A DNA stretch of 64,000 nucleotides, from the NCBI GenBank assembly GCA_947568835.1, contig CANOQG010000001.1, positions 372,001 to 436,000 on the forward strand, given 5' to 3'. This document shows, piece after piece, positions 12,112-26,147 of the stretch (position 1 is the stretch's first letter; each line of letters opens with the position of its first letter). The notes under the pieces are model-generated. The model had not been told where the DNA came from, made no database searches, and worked only from the letters and a program-made list of their open reading frames with translations. Origin of the DNA: Protonemura montana (Eukaryota; Arthropoda; Insecta; Plecoptera; Nemouridae). Made by a program: the position numbers and the translations under genes.

Positions 12112-15100
12112 CTAAGCCTCGGTAAAAAGACACTCCAGACACTTTTCCCCGCTTGCCAGACTCTCCAGACAGTCTGCCTTAGAAGCAAGACGCTCCAGAC
12201 ATTCTGCCTCACTTGCTAGACGCTCTAAACACTCTGTCTTAGAAGCAAGACGCTCCAGACACCCTGTCTCGCTTGCCAGACGCTCCAAACACTCTGTCTT
12301 AGAAGCAAGACGCTCCAGACACCCTGTTTGGCATGCCTGACGCTCCAGATACTCTGCTTTGCTTGCCAGACGCTCCAGACACTCTACCACGCTAGCCAGA
12401 AGCTACAGACACTCTACTTTGCTAGGAAGACGCTTTAGACACTCTACCTCGGTAATAAAACGCTCCAGAAACTCTGCCTCGCTTGCAAGACGCTCCAGAC
12501 TATCTGCCTTCCTAGCCAGACTCTTCAGAAGCTCTGCCATGCTAGCAATTCGCTCCAGACACTTTGCCTCACTAGCAAGAAGCTCCAGGCACTCTGCTTT
12601 GCTTGCCAGACGCTCCAGACACTCATCCATGCTAGCCAGACGCTCCAGACACGCTGCCTCGCTAAAAAGACGCTTCAGACACTCTGCCTCGCTAACAAGA
12701 CGCTCTAGACACTCTGCTTTGCTAGCAAGACGTTTCAGACACTCTTCCTCGCTAGCTAGACGCCCCAGACACTCTGCCTTGGAAGTAAGATGCTCCAGAC
12801 TATCTGCCACGCTAGCTAGACGCTCCAGACACTTTGCATTGGTAGTTAGATGCTCCAGACTATCTGCCACGCTAGCTAGACGCTCCAGACACTCTGCCTC
12901 GCTACCCAGACGCTCCAGAAACTCTGCCTCGCTAGATTGGCGTCAGACACTTTGCCTTGCTAGACAGACGCTCCATACACTCTCGTTTTATTGCAAATCG
13001 CTTCAGACACTTTGCCTCGGTAATAACACGCTCAAAAAACTCTGCCTCGCTAGCAAGACGCTCCAGACACTCTGCTTAACTATCCAGACGCTCCAGACAC
13101 TCTGCCATGCTAGCCAGACGCTGCAGACACTCTGCCTCACTAGCAAAAAGCTCCAGACACTCTGCATCGCTACCCAGGCGCTCCAGACGCTTTGCTTTAA
13201 TATTTTAATGCTTTAAACACTCTGCTACGCTAGCCAGTGGCTCCAGACACTCTGCCACGCTAGCTTGACGCTCTAGGCACTCTGCCTCGCTATTTAGACG
13301 CTCCAGAAACTCTGCCTCGCTAGCCAGGCACTCCAGACACTCTGGCTCGCTACCAGGACGCTCCAGACACTCTGCCTTCCTAGCCAGCCGCTCCAGACAC
13401 TCTGCCATGCTAGCCAGAGATTTCAGACACTCTGCTACGCTAGCTAGACGCTCCAGACACTCTGCCACGCTAGCTAGAAGCTCCAGACACTCTGCCTTGC
13501 TACTTAGACCCTTCAGACACTCTGCCTCGCTAGCCAGGCGCTCCAGACACTCTGCCTCGCTACCCAGACGCTCCAGACTATCTGCCACGCTAGCCAGTGG
13601 CTCCAGAATATTTGCCCCGCTAGCCAGAGGCTCCAGACACTCTGCCACGCTAGCTAGACGCTCCAGACACTCTGCATCGCTAACCAGGCGCTCCAGACAC
13701 TCTGCCTCGCTATCCAGACGCTCCAGACACTCTGCCTCGCTACCCAGACGCTCCAGACACTCTGCCTCCCTAGCCAGCCACTCCAGACACTCTGCCATGC
13801 TAGCCAGAGATTTCAGACACTCTGCTACGCTAGCTAGACGCTCCAGACACTCTGCCACGCTAGCTAGACGCTCCAGACACTCTGCCTTGCTACCCAGACC
13901 CTCCAGACACTCTGCCCCGCTAGCCAGGCGCTCCAGACACTCTGCCTCGCTACCCAGACGCTCCAGACACTCTGCCTCGCTAGCCAGGCGCTCCAGACAC
14001 TCTGCCTCGCTACCTAGACGCTTCAGACTATCTGCCACGCTAGCCAGTTGCTCCAGACACTCTGCCACGCTAGCTAGACGCTCCAGGCACTCTGCCTCGC
14101 TACTAAGACGCTCCAGACACTCTGCCTCGCTAGCGAGGCATTCCAGCCACTCTGGTTCGCTACTCAGACGCTCCAGACACTCTGCCACGCTAGCTAGACG
14201 CTCCAGACACTCTGCCACGCTAGCCAGACGCTCCAGACACTCTGATTCGCTACCCAGACGTTCCAGACACTTTCCCCCGCTCCCCAGACGCTCCAGACAC
14301 TCTGCCTCGCTAGCCAGCCGCTTTAGACACTCTGCCACGCTAGCCAAACGCTCCAGACACTTTGCTACGCTAGCCAGACGCTCCAGACACTCTGATTCGC
14401 TACCCAGACGTTCCAGACACTTTGCCTTGCCACCCAGACGCTCCAGACACTCTGCCTCGCTAGCCAGGCGCTTCAGAAGCTCTGCCTCGCTAGCCAGGCG
14501 CTCCAGACACTCTGCCATGCTAGCCAGACGTTCCAGACACACTGCCTCGCTTGCCAGGCACTCAAATCACTCTGACTCGCTAGCCAGGCGCTCCATACCT
14601 TCTTCCTTGCTAGCCTTTCGTTCCAGACTTTCTGCCTCGCTAGCAAGCCGCTCAAGACACAAACTGCCTCGCTTTCCAGGCGCTCCAGACACTCTGCCTC
14701 GCTACCCAGACGCTCCAGACACTTTGCCTCGCTATCCAGACGCTCCAGAGACTCTGCCTCGCTAGCTAGACGCTCCAGACACTCTGCCATGCTAGCCAGA
14801 CGCTATAGACTATATGCCACGCTAGCCAGTGGCTCCAGACTATCTGCCACGCTAGCCAGAGGCTCCAGACACTCTGCCATGCTAGCCAGACGCTTCAGAC
14901 TTTCTGCCACGCTAGCCAAACGCTCCAGACACTCTGCCACGCTAGCCAGACGCTCCAGACACTCTGATTCGCTACCTAGACGTTCCAGACACTTTGCCTT
15001 GCTACTGAGACGCTCCAGACTATCTGCCACGCTAGCCAGTGGCTCCAGATTATCTGCCACGCTAGCCAGAGGCTCCAGACACTCTGCCACGCTAGCAAGA

Positions 15101-15711
15101 CGCTCCAGACACTCTGCCTCGCTAGCCAGGCGCTCCAGACACTCTGCCTTGCTACCCAAAATCTCCAGACACTCTGCCTCGCTAGCCAGCCGCTCCAGAC
15201 ACTCTGCCATGCTAGCCAGAGATTTCAGACACTCTGCCTCGCTAGCCAGGCGCTCCAGACACTCTGCCTCGCTACCCAGACGCTCTAGACACTCTGCCTC
15301 GCTAGCCAGCCGCTCCAGACACTCTGCCATGACAGCTAGACGTTTCAGACTTACTGCCACGCTAGCCAGAGGTTTCAGACACTCTGCTACGCTAGCTAGA
15401 CTCTCTAGACTCTCTGCCTTGCTAGCTAGATGCTCCAGACACTCTGCCTTGCTACCCAGACCCTCCAGACACTCTACCTCGCTAGCCAGGCGCTCCAGAC
15501 ACGCTGCCTCGCTACCCAGACGCTCCAGACTATCTGCCACGCTAGCCAGTGGCTCCAGATTATCTGCCACGCTAGCCAGAGGCTCCAGACACTCTGCTAC
15601 GCTAGCTAGACGCTCCAGACACTCTGCCTCGCTAGCCAGGCGCTCCAGACACGCTGCCTCGCTACCCAGACGCTCCTGACTCTCTGTCTTGCTAGCTAGT
15701 CGCTCTAGACA
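12112..15711. repeat. HOR copy H4 (3600 bp, class A)
   Basis: Identical in order to H3 plus one 30-bp unit near 13981-14010 (gctagccagg type). It carries private changes such as ccccg for ccacg near 13616. The same 3600-bp length recurs in H18, which lies about 35 kb away. Confidence 0.92.
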
Positions 15712-18700
15712 CTAAGCCTCGGTAAAAAGACACTCCAGACACTTTTCCCCGCTTGCCAGACTCTCCAGACAGTCTGCCTTAGAAGCAAGACGCTCCAGAC
15801 ATTCTGCCTCACTTGCTAGACGCTCTAAACACTCTGTCTTAGAAGCAAGACGCTCCAGACACCCTGTCTCGCTTGCCAGACGCTCCAAACACTCTGTCTT
15901 AGAAGCAAGACGCTCCAGACACCCTGTTTGGCATGCCTGACGCTCCAGATACTCTGCTTTGCTTGCCAGACGCTCCAGACACTCTACCACGCTATCCAGA
16001 AGCTACAGACACTCTACTTTGCTAGGAAGACGCTTTAGACACTCTACCTCGGTAATAAAACGCTCCAGAAACTCTGCCTCGCTTGCAAGACGCTCCAGAC
16101 TATCTGCCTTCCTAGCCAGACTCTTCAGAAGCTCTGCCATGCTAGCAATTCGCTCCAGACACTTTGCCTCACTAGCAAGAAGCTCCAGGCACTCTGCTTT
16201 GCTTGCCAGACGCTCCAGACACTCATCCATGCTAGCCAGACGCTCCAGACACGCTGCCTCGCTAAAAAGACGCTTCAGACACTCTGCCTCGCTAACAAGA
16301 CGCTCTAGACACTCTGCTTTGCTAGCAAGACGTTTCAGACACTCTTCCTCGCTAGCTAGACGCCCCAGACACTCTGCCTTGGAAGTAAGATGCTCCAGAC
16401 TATCTGCCACGCTAGCTAGACGCTCCAGACACTTTGCATTGGTAGTTAGATGCTCCAGACTATCTGCCACGCTAGCTAGACGCTCCAGACACTCTGCCTC
16501 GCTACCCAGACGCTCCAGAAACTCTGCCTCGCTAGATTGGCGTCAGACACTTTGCCTTGCTAGACAGACGCTCCATACACTCTCGTTTTATTGCAAATCG
16601 CTTCAGACACTTTGCCTCGGTAATAACACGCTCAAAAAACTCTGCCTCGCTAGCAAGACGCTCCAGACACTCTGCTTAACTATCCAGACGCTCCAGACAC
16701 TCTGCCATGCTAGCCAGACGCTGCAGACACTCTGCCTCACTAGCAAAAAGCTCCAGACACTCTGCATCGCTACCCAGGCGCTCCAGACGCTTTGCTTTAA
16801 TATTTTAATGCTTTAAACACTCTGCTACGCTAGCCAGTGGCTCCAGACACTCTGCCACGCTAGCTTGACGCTCTAGGCACTCTGCCTCGCTATTTAGACG
16901 CTCCAGAAACTCTGCCTCGCTAGCCAGGCACTCCAGACACTCTGGCTCGCTACCAGGACGCTCCAGACACTCTGCCTTCCTAGCCAGCCGCTCCAGACAC
17001 TCTGCCATGCTAGCCAGAGATTTCAGACACTCTGCTACGCTAGCTAGACGCTCCAGACACTCTGCCACGCTAGCTAGAAGCTCCAGACACTCTGCCTTGC
17101 TACTTAGACCCTTCAGACACTCTGCCTCGCTAGCCAGGCGCTCCAGACACTCTGCCTCGCTACCCAGACGCTCCAGACTATCTGCCACGCTAGCCAGTGG
17201 CTCCAGAATATTTGCCACGCTAGCCAGAGGCTCCAGACACTCTGCCACGCTAGCTAGACGCTCCAGACACTCTGCCTCCCTAGCCAGCCACTCCAGACAC
17301 TCTGCCATGCTAGCCAGAGATTTCAGACACTCTGCTACGCTAGCTAGACGCTCCAGACACTCTGCCACGCTAGCTAGACGCTCCAGACACTCTGCCTTGC
17401 TACCCAGACCCTCCAGACACTCTGCCCCGCTAGCCAGGCGCTCCAGACACTCTGCCTCGCTACCCAGACGCTCCAGACACTCTGCCTCGCTAGCCAGGCG
17501 CTCCAGACACTCTGCCTCGCTACCTAGACGCTTCAGACTATCTGCCACGCTAGCCAGTTGCTCCAGACACTCTGCCACGCTAGCTAGACGCTCCAGGCAC
17601 TCTGCCTCGCTACTAAGACGCTCCAGACACTCTGCCTCGCTAGCGAGGCATTCCAGCCACTCTGGTTCGCTACTCAGACGCTCCAGACACTCTGCCACGC
17701 TAGCTAGACGCTCCAGACACTCTGCCACGCTAGCCAGACGCTCCAGACACTCTGATTCGCTACCCAGACGTTCCAGACACTTTCCCCCGCTCCCCAGACG
17801 CTCCAGACACTCTGCCTCGCTAGCCAGCCGCTTTAGACACTCTGCCACGCTAGCCAAACGCTCCAGACACTTTGCTACGCTAGCCAGACGCTCCAGACAC
17901 TCTGATTCGCTACCCAGACGTTCCAGACACTTTGCCTTGCCACCCAGACGCTCCAGACACTCTGCCTCGCTAGCCAGGCGCTTCAGAAGCTCTGCCTCGC
18001 TAGCCAGGCGCTCCAGACACTCTGCCATGCTAGCCAGACGCTCCAGACACACTGCCTCGCTTGCCAGGCATTCAAAACACTCTGACTCGCTAGCCAGGCG
18101 CTCCATACCTTCTTCCTTGCTAGCCTTTCGTTCCAGACTTTCTGCCTCGCTAGCAAGACGCTCAAGACACAAACTGCCTCGCTTGCCAGGCGCTCCAGAC
18201 ACTCTCCCACGCTAGCCAGACGCTGCAGACCATCTACCCTGCTAGCCAGACGCTCCAGACACTCTGCCTCGCTACCCAGACGCTCCAGACACTTTGCCTC
18301 GCTACCCAGACGCTCCAGAGACTCTGCCTCGCTAGCCAGGCGCTTCAGACACTCTGCCTCGCTAGCTAGACGCTCCAGACACTCTGCCATGCTAGCCAGA
18401 CGCTATAGACTATATGCCACGCTAGCCAGTGGCTCCAGACACTCTGCTACGCTAGCTAGACGCTCCAGACACACTGCCTCGCTACTTAGACGCTCCAGAC
18501 ACTCTGCCTCGCTAGCCAGGAGCTCCAGACACTCTGCCTTGCTACTTAGACGCTCTAGACACTCTGCCTCGCTAGCCAGCCGCTTTATACACTCTGCCAC
18601 GCTAGCCAGACGCTCCAGACACTCTGCCACGCTAGCCAGACGCTCCAGACACTCTTAGTCGCTACCCAGACGTTCCAGACACTTTGCCTTGCCACCCAGA

Positions 18701-19881
18701 CGCTCCAGACACTCTGCCTCGCTAGCCAGGCGCTTCAGAAGCTCTGCCTCGCTAGCCAGGCGCTCCAGACACTCTGCCATGCTAGCCAGACGTTCCAGAC
18801 ACACTGCCTCGCTTGCCAGGCACTCAAAACACTCTGCCTCGCTACCCAGACGCTCCAGACACTTTGCCTCGCTATCCAGACGCTCCAGAGACTCTGCCTC
18901 GCTAGCCAGGCGCTTCAGACACTCTGCCTCGCTAGCTAGACGCTCCAGACACTCTGCCATGCTAGCCAGACGCTATAGACTATATGCCACGCTAGCCAGT
19001 GGCTCCAGACTATCTGCCACGCTAGCCAGAGGCTCCAGACACTCTGCCATGCTAGCCAGACGCTTCAGACTTTCTGCCACGCTAGCCAAACGCTCCAGAC
19101 ACTCTGCCACGCTAGCCAGACGCTCCAGACACTCTGATTCGCTACCTAGACGTTCCAGACACTTTGCCTTGCTACTGAGACGCTCCAGACTATCTGCCAC
19201 GCTAGCCAGTGGCTCCAGATTATCTGCCACGCTAGCCAGAGGCTCCAGACACTCTGCCACGCTAGCAAGACGCTCCAGACACTCTGCCTCGCTAGCCAGG
19301 CGCTCCAGACACTCTGCCTTGCTACCCAAAATCTCCAGACACTCTGCCTCGCTAGCCAGCCGCTCCAGACACTCTGCCATGCTAGCCAGAGATTTCAGAC
19401 ACTCTGCCTCGCTAGCCAGGCGCTCCAGACACTCTGCCTCGCTACCCAGACGCTCTAGACACTCTGCCTCGCTAGCCAGCCGCTCCAGACACTCTGCCAT
19501 GACAGCCAGACGTTTCAGACTTACTGCCACGCTAGCCAGAGGTTTCAGACACTCTGCTACGCTAGCTAGACTCTCCAGACTCTCTGCCTTGCTAGCTAGA
19601 TGCTCCAGACACTCTGCCTTGCTACCCAGACCCTCCAGACACTCTACCTCGCTAGCCAGGCGCTCCAGACACGCTGCCTCGCTACCCAGACGCTCCAGAC
19701 TATCTGCCACGCTAGCCAGTGGCTCCAGATTATCTGCCACGCTAGCCAGAGGCTCCAGACACTCTGCTACGCTAGCTAGACGCTCCAGACACTCTGCCTC
19801 GCTAGCCAGGCGCTCCAGACACGCTGCCTCGCTACCCAGACGCTCCAGACTCTCTGTCTTGCTAGCTAGTCGCTCTAGACA
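15712..19881. repeat. HOR copy H5 (4170 bp, class A with insertion)
   Basis: Length equals 3600 minus 90 plus 660. Three units are missing near 17275, and 22 extra units lie between about 18200 and 18960. The extra block includes a distinctive module ending in cactcttagtcg (18401-18670). H19 has the same insertion but not the 90-bp deletion. Confidence 0.9.
18401..18670. repeat. 270-bp module (copy 1 of 3)
   Basis: Nine units run from cgctatagactatatgcc to cactcttagtcg, with the rare gccaggagctcc and gctttatacac units. The same block occurs at 53488-53757 and 56786-57055. In H5 and H19 it lies in the 660-bp insertion; in H20 it stands between two recombination joins. Confidence 0.85.
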
Positions 19882-21319
19882 CTAAGCCTCGGTAAAAAGA
19901 CACTCCAGACACTTTTCCCCGCTTGCCAGACTCTCCAGACAGTCTGCCTTAGAAGCAAGACACTCCAGACATTCTGCCTCACTTGCTAGACGCTCTAAAC
20001 ACTCTGTCTTAGAAGCAAGACGCTCCAGACACCCTGTCTCGCTTGCCAGACGCTCCAAACACTCTGTCTTAGAAGCAAGACGCTCCAGACACCCTGTTTG
20101 GCATGCCTGACGCTCCAGATACTCTGCTTTGCTTGCCAGACGCTCCAGACACTCTACCACGCTAGCCAGAAGCTACAGACACTCTACTTTGCTAGGAAGA
20201 CGCTTTAGACACTCTACCTCGGTAATAAAACGCTCCAGAAACTCTGCCTCGCTTGCAAGACGCTCCAGACTATCTGCCTTCCTAGCCAGACTCTTCAGAA
20301 GCTCTGCTATGCTAGCAATTCGCTCCAGACACTTTGCCTCACTAGCAAGAAGCTCCAGGCACTCTGCTTTGCTTGCCAGACGCTCCAGACACTCATCCAT
20401 GCTAGCCAGACGCTCCAGACACGCTGCCTCGCTAAAAAGACGCTTCAGACACTCTGCCTCGCTAACAAGACGCTCTAGACACTCTGCTTTGCTAGCAAGA
20501 CGTTTCAGACACTCTTCCTCGCTAGCTAGACGCCCCAGACACTCTGCCTTGGAAGTAAGATGCTCCAGACTATCTGCCACTCTAGCTAGACGCTCCAGAC
20601 ACTTTGCATTGGTAGTTAGATGCTCCAGACTATCTGCCACGCTAGCTAGACGCTCCAGACACTCTGCCTCGCTACCCAGACGCTCCAGAAACTCTGCCTC
20701 GCTAGATTGGCGTCAGACACTTTGCCTTGCTAGACAGACGATCCATACACTCTCGTTTTATTGCAAATCGCTTCAGACACTTTGCCTCGGTAATAACACG
20801 CTCAAAAAACTCTGCCTCGCTAGCAAGACGCTCCAGACACTCTGCTTAACTATCCAGACGCTCCAGACACTCTGCCATGCTAGCCAGACGCTGCAGACAC
20901 TCTGCCTCACTAGCAAAAAGCTCCAGACACTCTGCATCGCTACCCAGGCGCTCCAGACGCTTTGCTTTAATATTTTAATGCTTTAAACACTCTGCTACGC
21001 TAGCCAGTGGCTCCAGACACTCTGCCACGCTAGCTTGACGCTCTAGGCACTCTGCCTCGCTATTTAGACGCTCCAGAAACTCTGCCTCGCTAGCCAGGCA
21101 CCCTAGACACTCTGGCTCGCTACCAGGACGCTCCAGACACTCTGCCTTCCTAGCCAGCCGCTCCAGACACTCTGCCATGCTAGCCAGACGCTTCAGACTT
21201 TCTGCCACGCTAGCCAAACGCTCCAGACACTCTGCTACGCTAGCTAGACGCTCCAGACACTCTGTCTTGCTACCCAGACGCTCCAGACTCTCTTTCTTGC
21301 TAGCTAGTCGCTCTAGACA
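19882..21319. repeat. HOR copy H6 (1438 bp, truncated)
   Basis: This is 48 x 30 minus 2 bp. It has the full class A head, 28-bp unit (20711-20738) and AT-rich unit (20959-20989). At about 21190 it jumps to a short tail matching 28056-28185 (offset 6866). It shares the rare variants gcaagacactcc (near 19955) and ggcaccctagac (near 21097) with H20 and H21. Confidence 0.88.
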
Positions 21320-22607
21320 CTAAGCCTCGGTAAAAAGACACTCCAGACTTTTTTCCCCGCTTGCCAGACTCTCCAGACCGTCTGCCTTAGAAGCAAGACG
21401 CTCCAGACATTCTGCCTCACTTGCTAGACGCTCTAAACACTCAGTCTTAGAAGCAAGACGCTCCAGACACCCTGTCTCGCTTGCCAGACGCTCCAAACAC
21501 TCTGTCTTAGAAGCAAGACGCTCCAGACACCCTGTTTGGCATGCCTGACGCTCCAGGCACTCTGCTTTGCTTGCCAGACGCTCCAGACACTCATCCATGC
21601 TAGCCAGACGCTCCAGACACGCTGCCTCGCTAAAAAGACGCTTCAGACACTCTGCCTCGCTAACAAGACGTTCTAGACACTCTGCTTTGCTAGCAAGACG
21701 TTTCAGACACTCTTCCTCGCTAGCTAGACGCCCCAGACACTCTGCCTTGGTGGTAAGATGCTCCAGACTATCTGCCACGCTACCCAGACGCTCCAGAAAC
21801 TCTGCCTCGCTAGATTGGCGTCAGACACTTTGCCTTGCTAGACAGACGCTCCATACACTCTCGTTTTATTGCAAATCGCTTCAGACACTTTGCCTCGGTA
21901 ATATCACGCTCAAGAAACTCTGCCTCGCTAGCAAGACGCTCCAGACACTCTGCCACGCTAGTCAGACGCTCCAGACACTCTGCCTCGCTAGCAAGACGCT
22001 CCAGAATTTCTGCTTAACTATCCAGACGCTCCAGACTCTCTGCCATGCTAGCCAGACGCTGCAGACACTCTGCCTCACTAGCAAAAAGCTCCAGACACTC
22101 TGTCTTGCTATCCAGACGCTCCAGACCCTCTGCTTCGCTAGCCAGGCGCTCCAGACACTCTGATTCGCTACCCAGACGCTCCAGACACTCTGCTACGCTA
22201 GCTAGACGCTCCAGACACTCTGTCTTGCTACCCAGACGCTCCAGACTATCTGCCACGCTAGCCAGTGGCTCCAGATTATCTGCCACGCTAGCCAGAGGCT
22301 CCAGACACTCTGCTACGCTAGCTAGACGCTCCAGACACTCTGCCACGCTAGCCAGCCGCTCCAGACACTCTGCCATGCTAGCCCGACGTTTCAGACTTAC
22401 TGCCACGCGAGCCAGAGGTTTCAGACACTCTGCTACGCTAGCTAGACTCTCCAGACTCTCTGCCTCGCTAGCTAGACGCTCCAGACACTCTGCCTTGCTA
22501 CCCAGACCCTCCAGACACTCTGCCTCGCTAGCCAGGCGCTCCAGACACGCTGCCTCGCTACCCAGACGCTCCAGACTCTCTGTCTTGCTAGCTAGTCGCT
22601 CTAGACA
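21320..22607. repeat. HOR copy H7 (1288 bp, class D)
   Basis: This is 43 x 30 minus 2 bp. The head lacks eight units (240 bp) present in class A heads; the join is at tgacgctccaggcactctgc near 21545. It has one 60-bp-dimer-type unit (near 21750) where other copies have two or three. H10 is its counterpart at +6866. Confidence 0.9.
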
Positions 22608-25600
22608 CTAAGCCTCGGTAAAAAGACACTCCAGACACTTTTTCCCGCTTGCCAGACTCTCCAGACAGTCTGCCTTAGAAGCAAGACGCTCCAGACATTC
22701 TGCCTCACTTGCTAGACGCTCTAAACACTCTGTCTTAGAAGCAAGACGCTCCAGACACCCTGTCTCGCTTGCCAGACGCTCCAAACACTCTGTCTTAGAA
22801 GCAAGACGCTCCAGACACCCTGTTTGGCATGCCTGACGCTCCAGATACTCTGCTTTGCTTGCCAGACGCTCCAGACACTCTACCACGCTAGCCAGAAGCT
22901 ACAGACACTCTACTTTGCTAGGAAGACGCTTTAGACACTCTACCTCGGTAATAAAACGCTCCAGAAACTCTGCCTCGCTTGCAAGACGCTCCAGACTATC
23001 TGCCTTCCTAGCCAGACTCTTCAGAAGCTCTGCCATGCTAGCAATTCGCTCCAGACACTTTGCCTCACTAGCAAGAAGCTCCAGGCACTCTGCTTTGCTT
23101 GCCAGACGCTCCAGACACTCATCCATGCTAGCCAGACGCTCCAGACACGCTGCCTCGCTAAAAAGACGCTTCAGACACTCTGCCTCGCTAAAAAGACGCT
23201 CTAGACACTCTGCTTTGCTAGCAAGACGTTTCAGACACTCTTCCTCGCTAGCTAGACGCCCCAGACACTCTGCCTTGGAAGTAAGATGATCCAGACTATC
23301 TGCCACGCTAGCTAGACGCTCCAGACACTCTGCATTGGTAGTTAGATGCTCCAGACTATCTGCCACGCTAGCTAGACGCTCCAGACACTCTGCCTCGCTA
23401 CCCAGACGCTCCAGAAACTCTGCCTCGCTAGATTGGCGTCAGATACTTTGCCTTGCTAGACAGACGCTCCATACACTCTCGTTTTATTGCAAATCGCTTC
23501 AGACACTTTGCCTCGGTAATAACACGCACAAGAAACTCTGCCTCGCTAGCAAGACGCTCCAGACACTCTGCCACGCTAGTCAGACGCTCCAGACACTCTG
23601 CCTCGCTAGCAAGACGCTCCAGAATTTCTGCTTAACTATCCAGACGCTCCAGACACTCTGCCATGCTAGCCAGACGCTGCAGACACTCTGCCTCACTAGC
23701 AAAAAGCTCCAGACACTCTGCATCGCTACCCAGGCGCTCCAGACGCTTTGCTTTAATATTTTAATGCTTTAAACACTCTGCTACGCTAGCCAGTGGCTCC
23801 AGACTCTCTGCCACGCTAGCTTGACGCTCTAGGCACTCTGCCTCGCTATTTAGTAGCTCCAGAAACTCTGCCTCGCTAGCCAGGCACTCCAGACACTCTG
23901 GCTCGCTACCAGGACGCTCCAGACACTCTGCCTTCCTAGCCTGCCGCTTCAGACACTCTGCCATGCTAGCCAGAGATTTAAGACACTCTGCTACGCTAGC
24001 TAGACGCTCCAGACACTCTGCCACGCTAGCTAGAAGCTCCAGACACTCTGCCTTGCTACTTAGACCCTTCAGACACTCTGCCTCGCTAGCCAGGCGCTCC
24101 AGACACTCTGCCTCGCTACCCAGACGCTCCAGACTATCTGCCACGCTAGCCAGTGGCTCCAGAATATTTGCCACGCTAGCCAGAGGCTCCAGACACTCTG
24201 CCACGCTAGCTGGACGCTCCAGACACTCTGCATCGCTAACCAGGCGCTCCAGACACTCTGCCTCGCTATCCAGACGCTCCAGACACTCTGCCTCGCTACC
24301 CAGACGCTCCAGACACTCTGCCTCCCTAGCCAGCCGCTCCAGACACTCTGCCATGCTAGCCAGAGATTTCAGACACTCTGCTACGCTAGCTAGACGCTCC
24401 AGACACTCTGCCACGCTAGCTAGACGCTCTAGACACTCTGCCTTGCTACCCAGACCCTCCAGACACTCTGCCCCGCTAGCCAGGCGCTCCAGACACTCTG
24501 CCTCGCTACCCAGACGCTCCAGACACTCTGCCTCGCTAGCCAGGCGCTCCAGACACTCTGCCTCGCTACCTAGACGCTTCAGACTATCTGCCACGCTAGC
24601 CAGTTGATCCAGACACTCTGCCACGCTAGCTAGACGCTCCAGGCACTCTGCCTCGCTACTAAGACGCTCCAGACACTCTGCCTCGCTAGCGAGGCATTCC
24701 AGACACTCTGGTTCGCTACTCAGACGCTCCAGACACTCTGCCACGCTAGCTAGACGCTCCAGACACTCTGCCACGCTAGCCAGACGCTCCAGACACTCTG
24801 ATTCGCTACCCAGACGTTCCAGACACTTTCCCTCGCTCCCCAGACGCTCCAGACACTCTGCTTTGCTAGCCAGCCGCTTTAGACACTCTGCCACGCTAGC
24901 CAAACGCTCCAGACACTTTGCTACGCTAGCCAGACGCTCCAGACACTCTGATTCGCTACCCAGACGTTCCAGACACTTTGCCTTGCCACCCAGACGCTCC
25001 AGACACTCTGCCTCGCTAGCCAGGCGCTTCAGAAGCTCTGCCTCGCTAGCCAGGCGCTCCAGACACTCTGCCATGCTAGCCAGACGTTCCAGACACACTG
25101 CCTCGCTTGCCAGGCACTCAAAACACTCTGACTCGCTAGCCAGGCGCTCCATACCTTCTTCCTTGCTAGCCTTTCGTTCCAGACTTTCTGCCTCGCTAGC
25201 AAGACGCTCAAGACACAAACTGCCTCGCTTGCCAGGCGCTCCAGACACTCTGCCTCGCTACCCAGACGCCCCAGACACTTTGCCTCGCTATCCAGACGCT
25301 CCAGAGACTCTGCCTCGCTAGCCAGGCGCTTCAGACACTCTGCCTCGCTAGCTAGACGCTCCAGACACTCTGCCATGCTAGCCAGACGCTATAGACTATA
25401 TGCCACGCTAGCCAGTGGCTCCAGACTATCTGCCACGCTAGCCAGAGGCTCCAGACACTCTGCCATGCTAGCCAGACGCTTCAGACTTTCTGCCACGCTA
25501 GCCAAACGCTCCAGACACTCTGCCACGCTAGCCAGACGCTCCAGACACTCTGATTCGCTACCTAGACGTTCCAGACACTTTGCCTTGCTACTGAGACGCT

Positions 25601-26147
25601 CCAGACTATCTGCCACGCTAGCCAGTGGCTCCAGATTATCTGCCACGCTAGCCAGAGGCTCCAGACACTCTGCCACGCTAGCAAGACGCTCCAGACACTC
25701 TGCCTCGCTAGCCAGGCGCTCCAGACACTCTGCCTTGCTACCCAAAATCTCCAGACACTCTGCCTCGCTAGCCAGCCGCTCCAGACACTCTGCCATGCTA
25801 GCCAGAGATTTCAGACACTCTGCCTCGCTAGCCAGGCGCTCCAGACACTCTGCCTCGCTACCCAGACGCTCTAGACACTCTGCCTCGCTAGCCAGACCCT
25901 CCAGACACTCTACCTCGCTAGCCAGGCGCTCCAGACACGCTGCCTCGCTACCCAGACGCTCCAGACTATCTGCCACGCTAGCCAGTGGCTCCAGATTATC
26001 TGCCACGCTAGCCAGAGGCTCCAGACACTCTGCTACGCTAGCTAGACGCTCCAGACACTCTGCCTCGCTAGCCAGGCGCTCCAGACACGCTGCCTCGCTA
26101 CCCAGACGCTCCAGACTCTCTGTCTTGCTAGCTAGTCGCTCTAGACA
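22608..26147. repeat. HOR copy H8 (3540 bp, class B)
   Basis: This is 118 x 30 bp, with the 28-bp unit (23437-23464) and the 32-bp unit (near 25207) cancelling. Its tail lacks five units (150 bp) that class A tails carry, joining at gctagccagaccctcc near 25890. H11 is its counterpart. Confidence 0.9.

Larger units (their letters stand above)
15712..21189. repeat. Segmental duplication, left member
   Basis: This stretch (H5 and most of H6) repeats at 50709-56276. The offset is 34997 before the 90-bp gap near 17275 and 35087 after it. The flanking H4 and H18 also correspond, so the full duplicated tract is about 9 kb. Shared rare markers are the 660-bp insertion, gcaagacactcc and ggcaccctagac. 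Confidence 0.85.

Noticed and set aside
13407..14765. Plus-strand ORFs (up to 452 aa, RHSASLARRS repeats) as arginine-rich proteins
   Set aside because: They overlap the minus-strand ORFs and arise because the repeat lacks stops in several frames. They run into other frames at the 28-bp unit and have no start context or domain.
23761..25248. Long minus-strand ORFs (up to 495 aa, also 51802-53289 and 57440-58918) as genes
   Set aside because: They consist only of the decapeptide repeat, start at an internal Met of a repeat unit, have no unique domain and end at stops fixed in each HOR. The frame is also shifted at 28- and 32-bp units.
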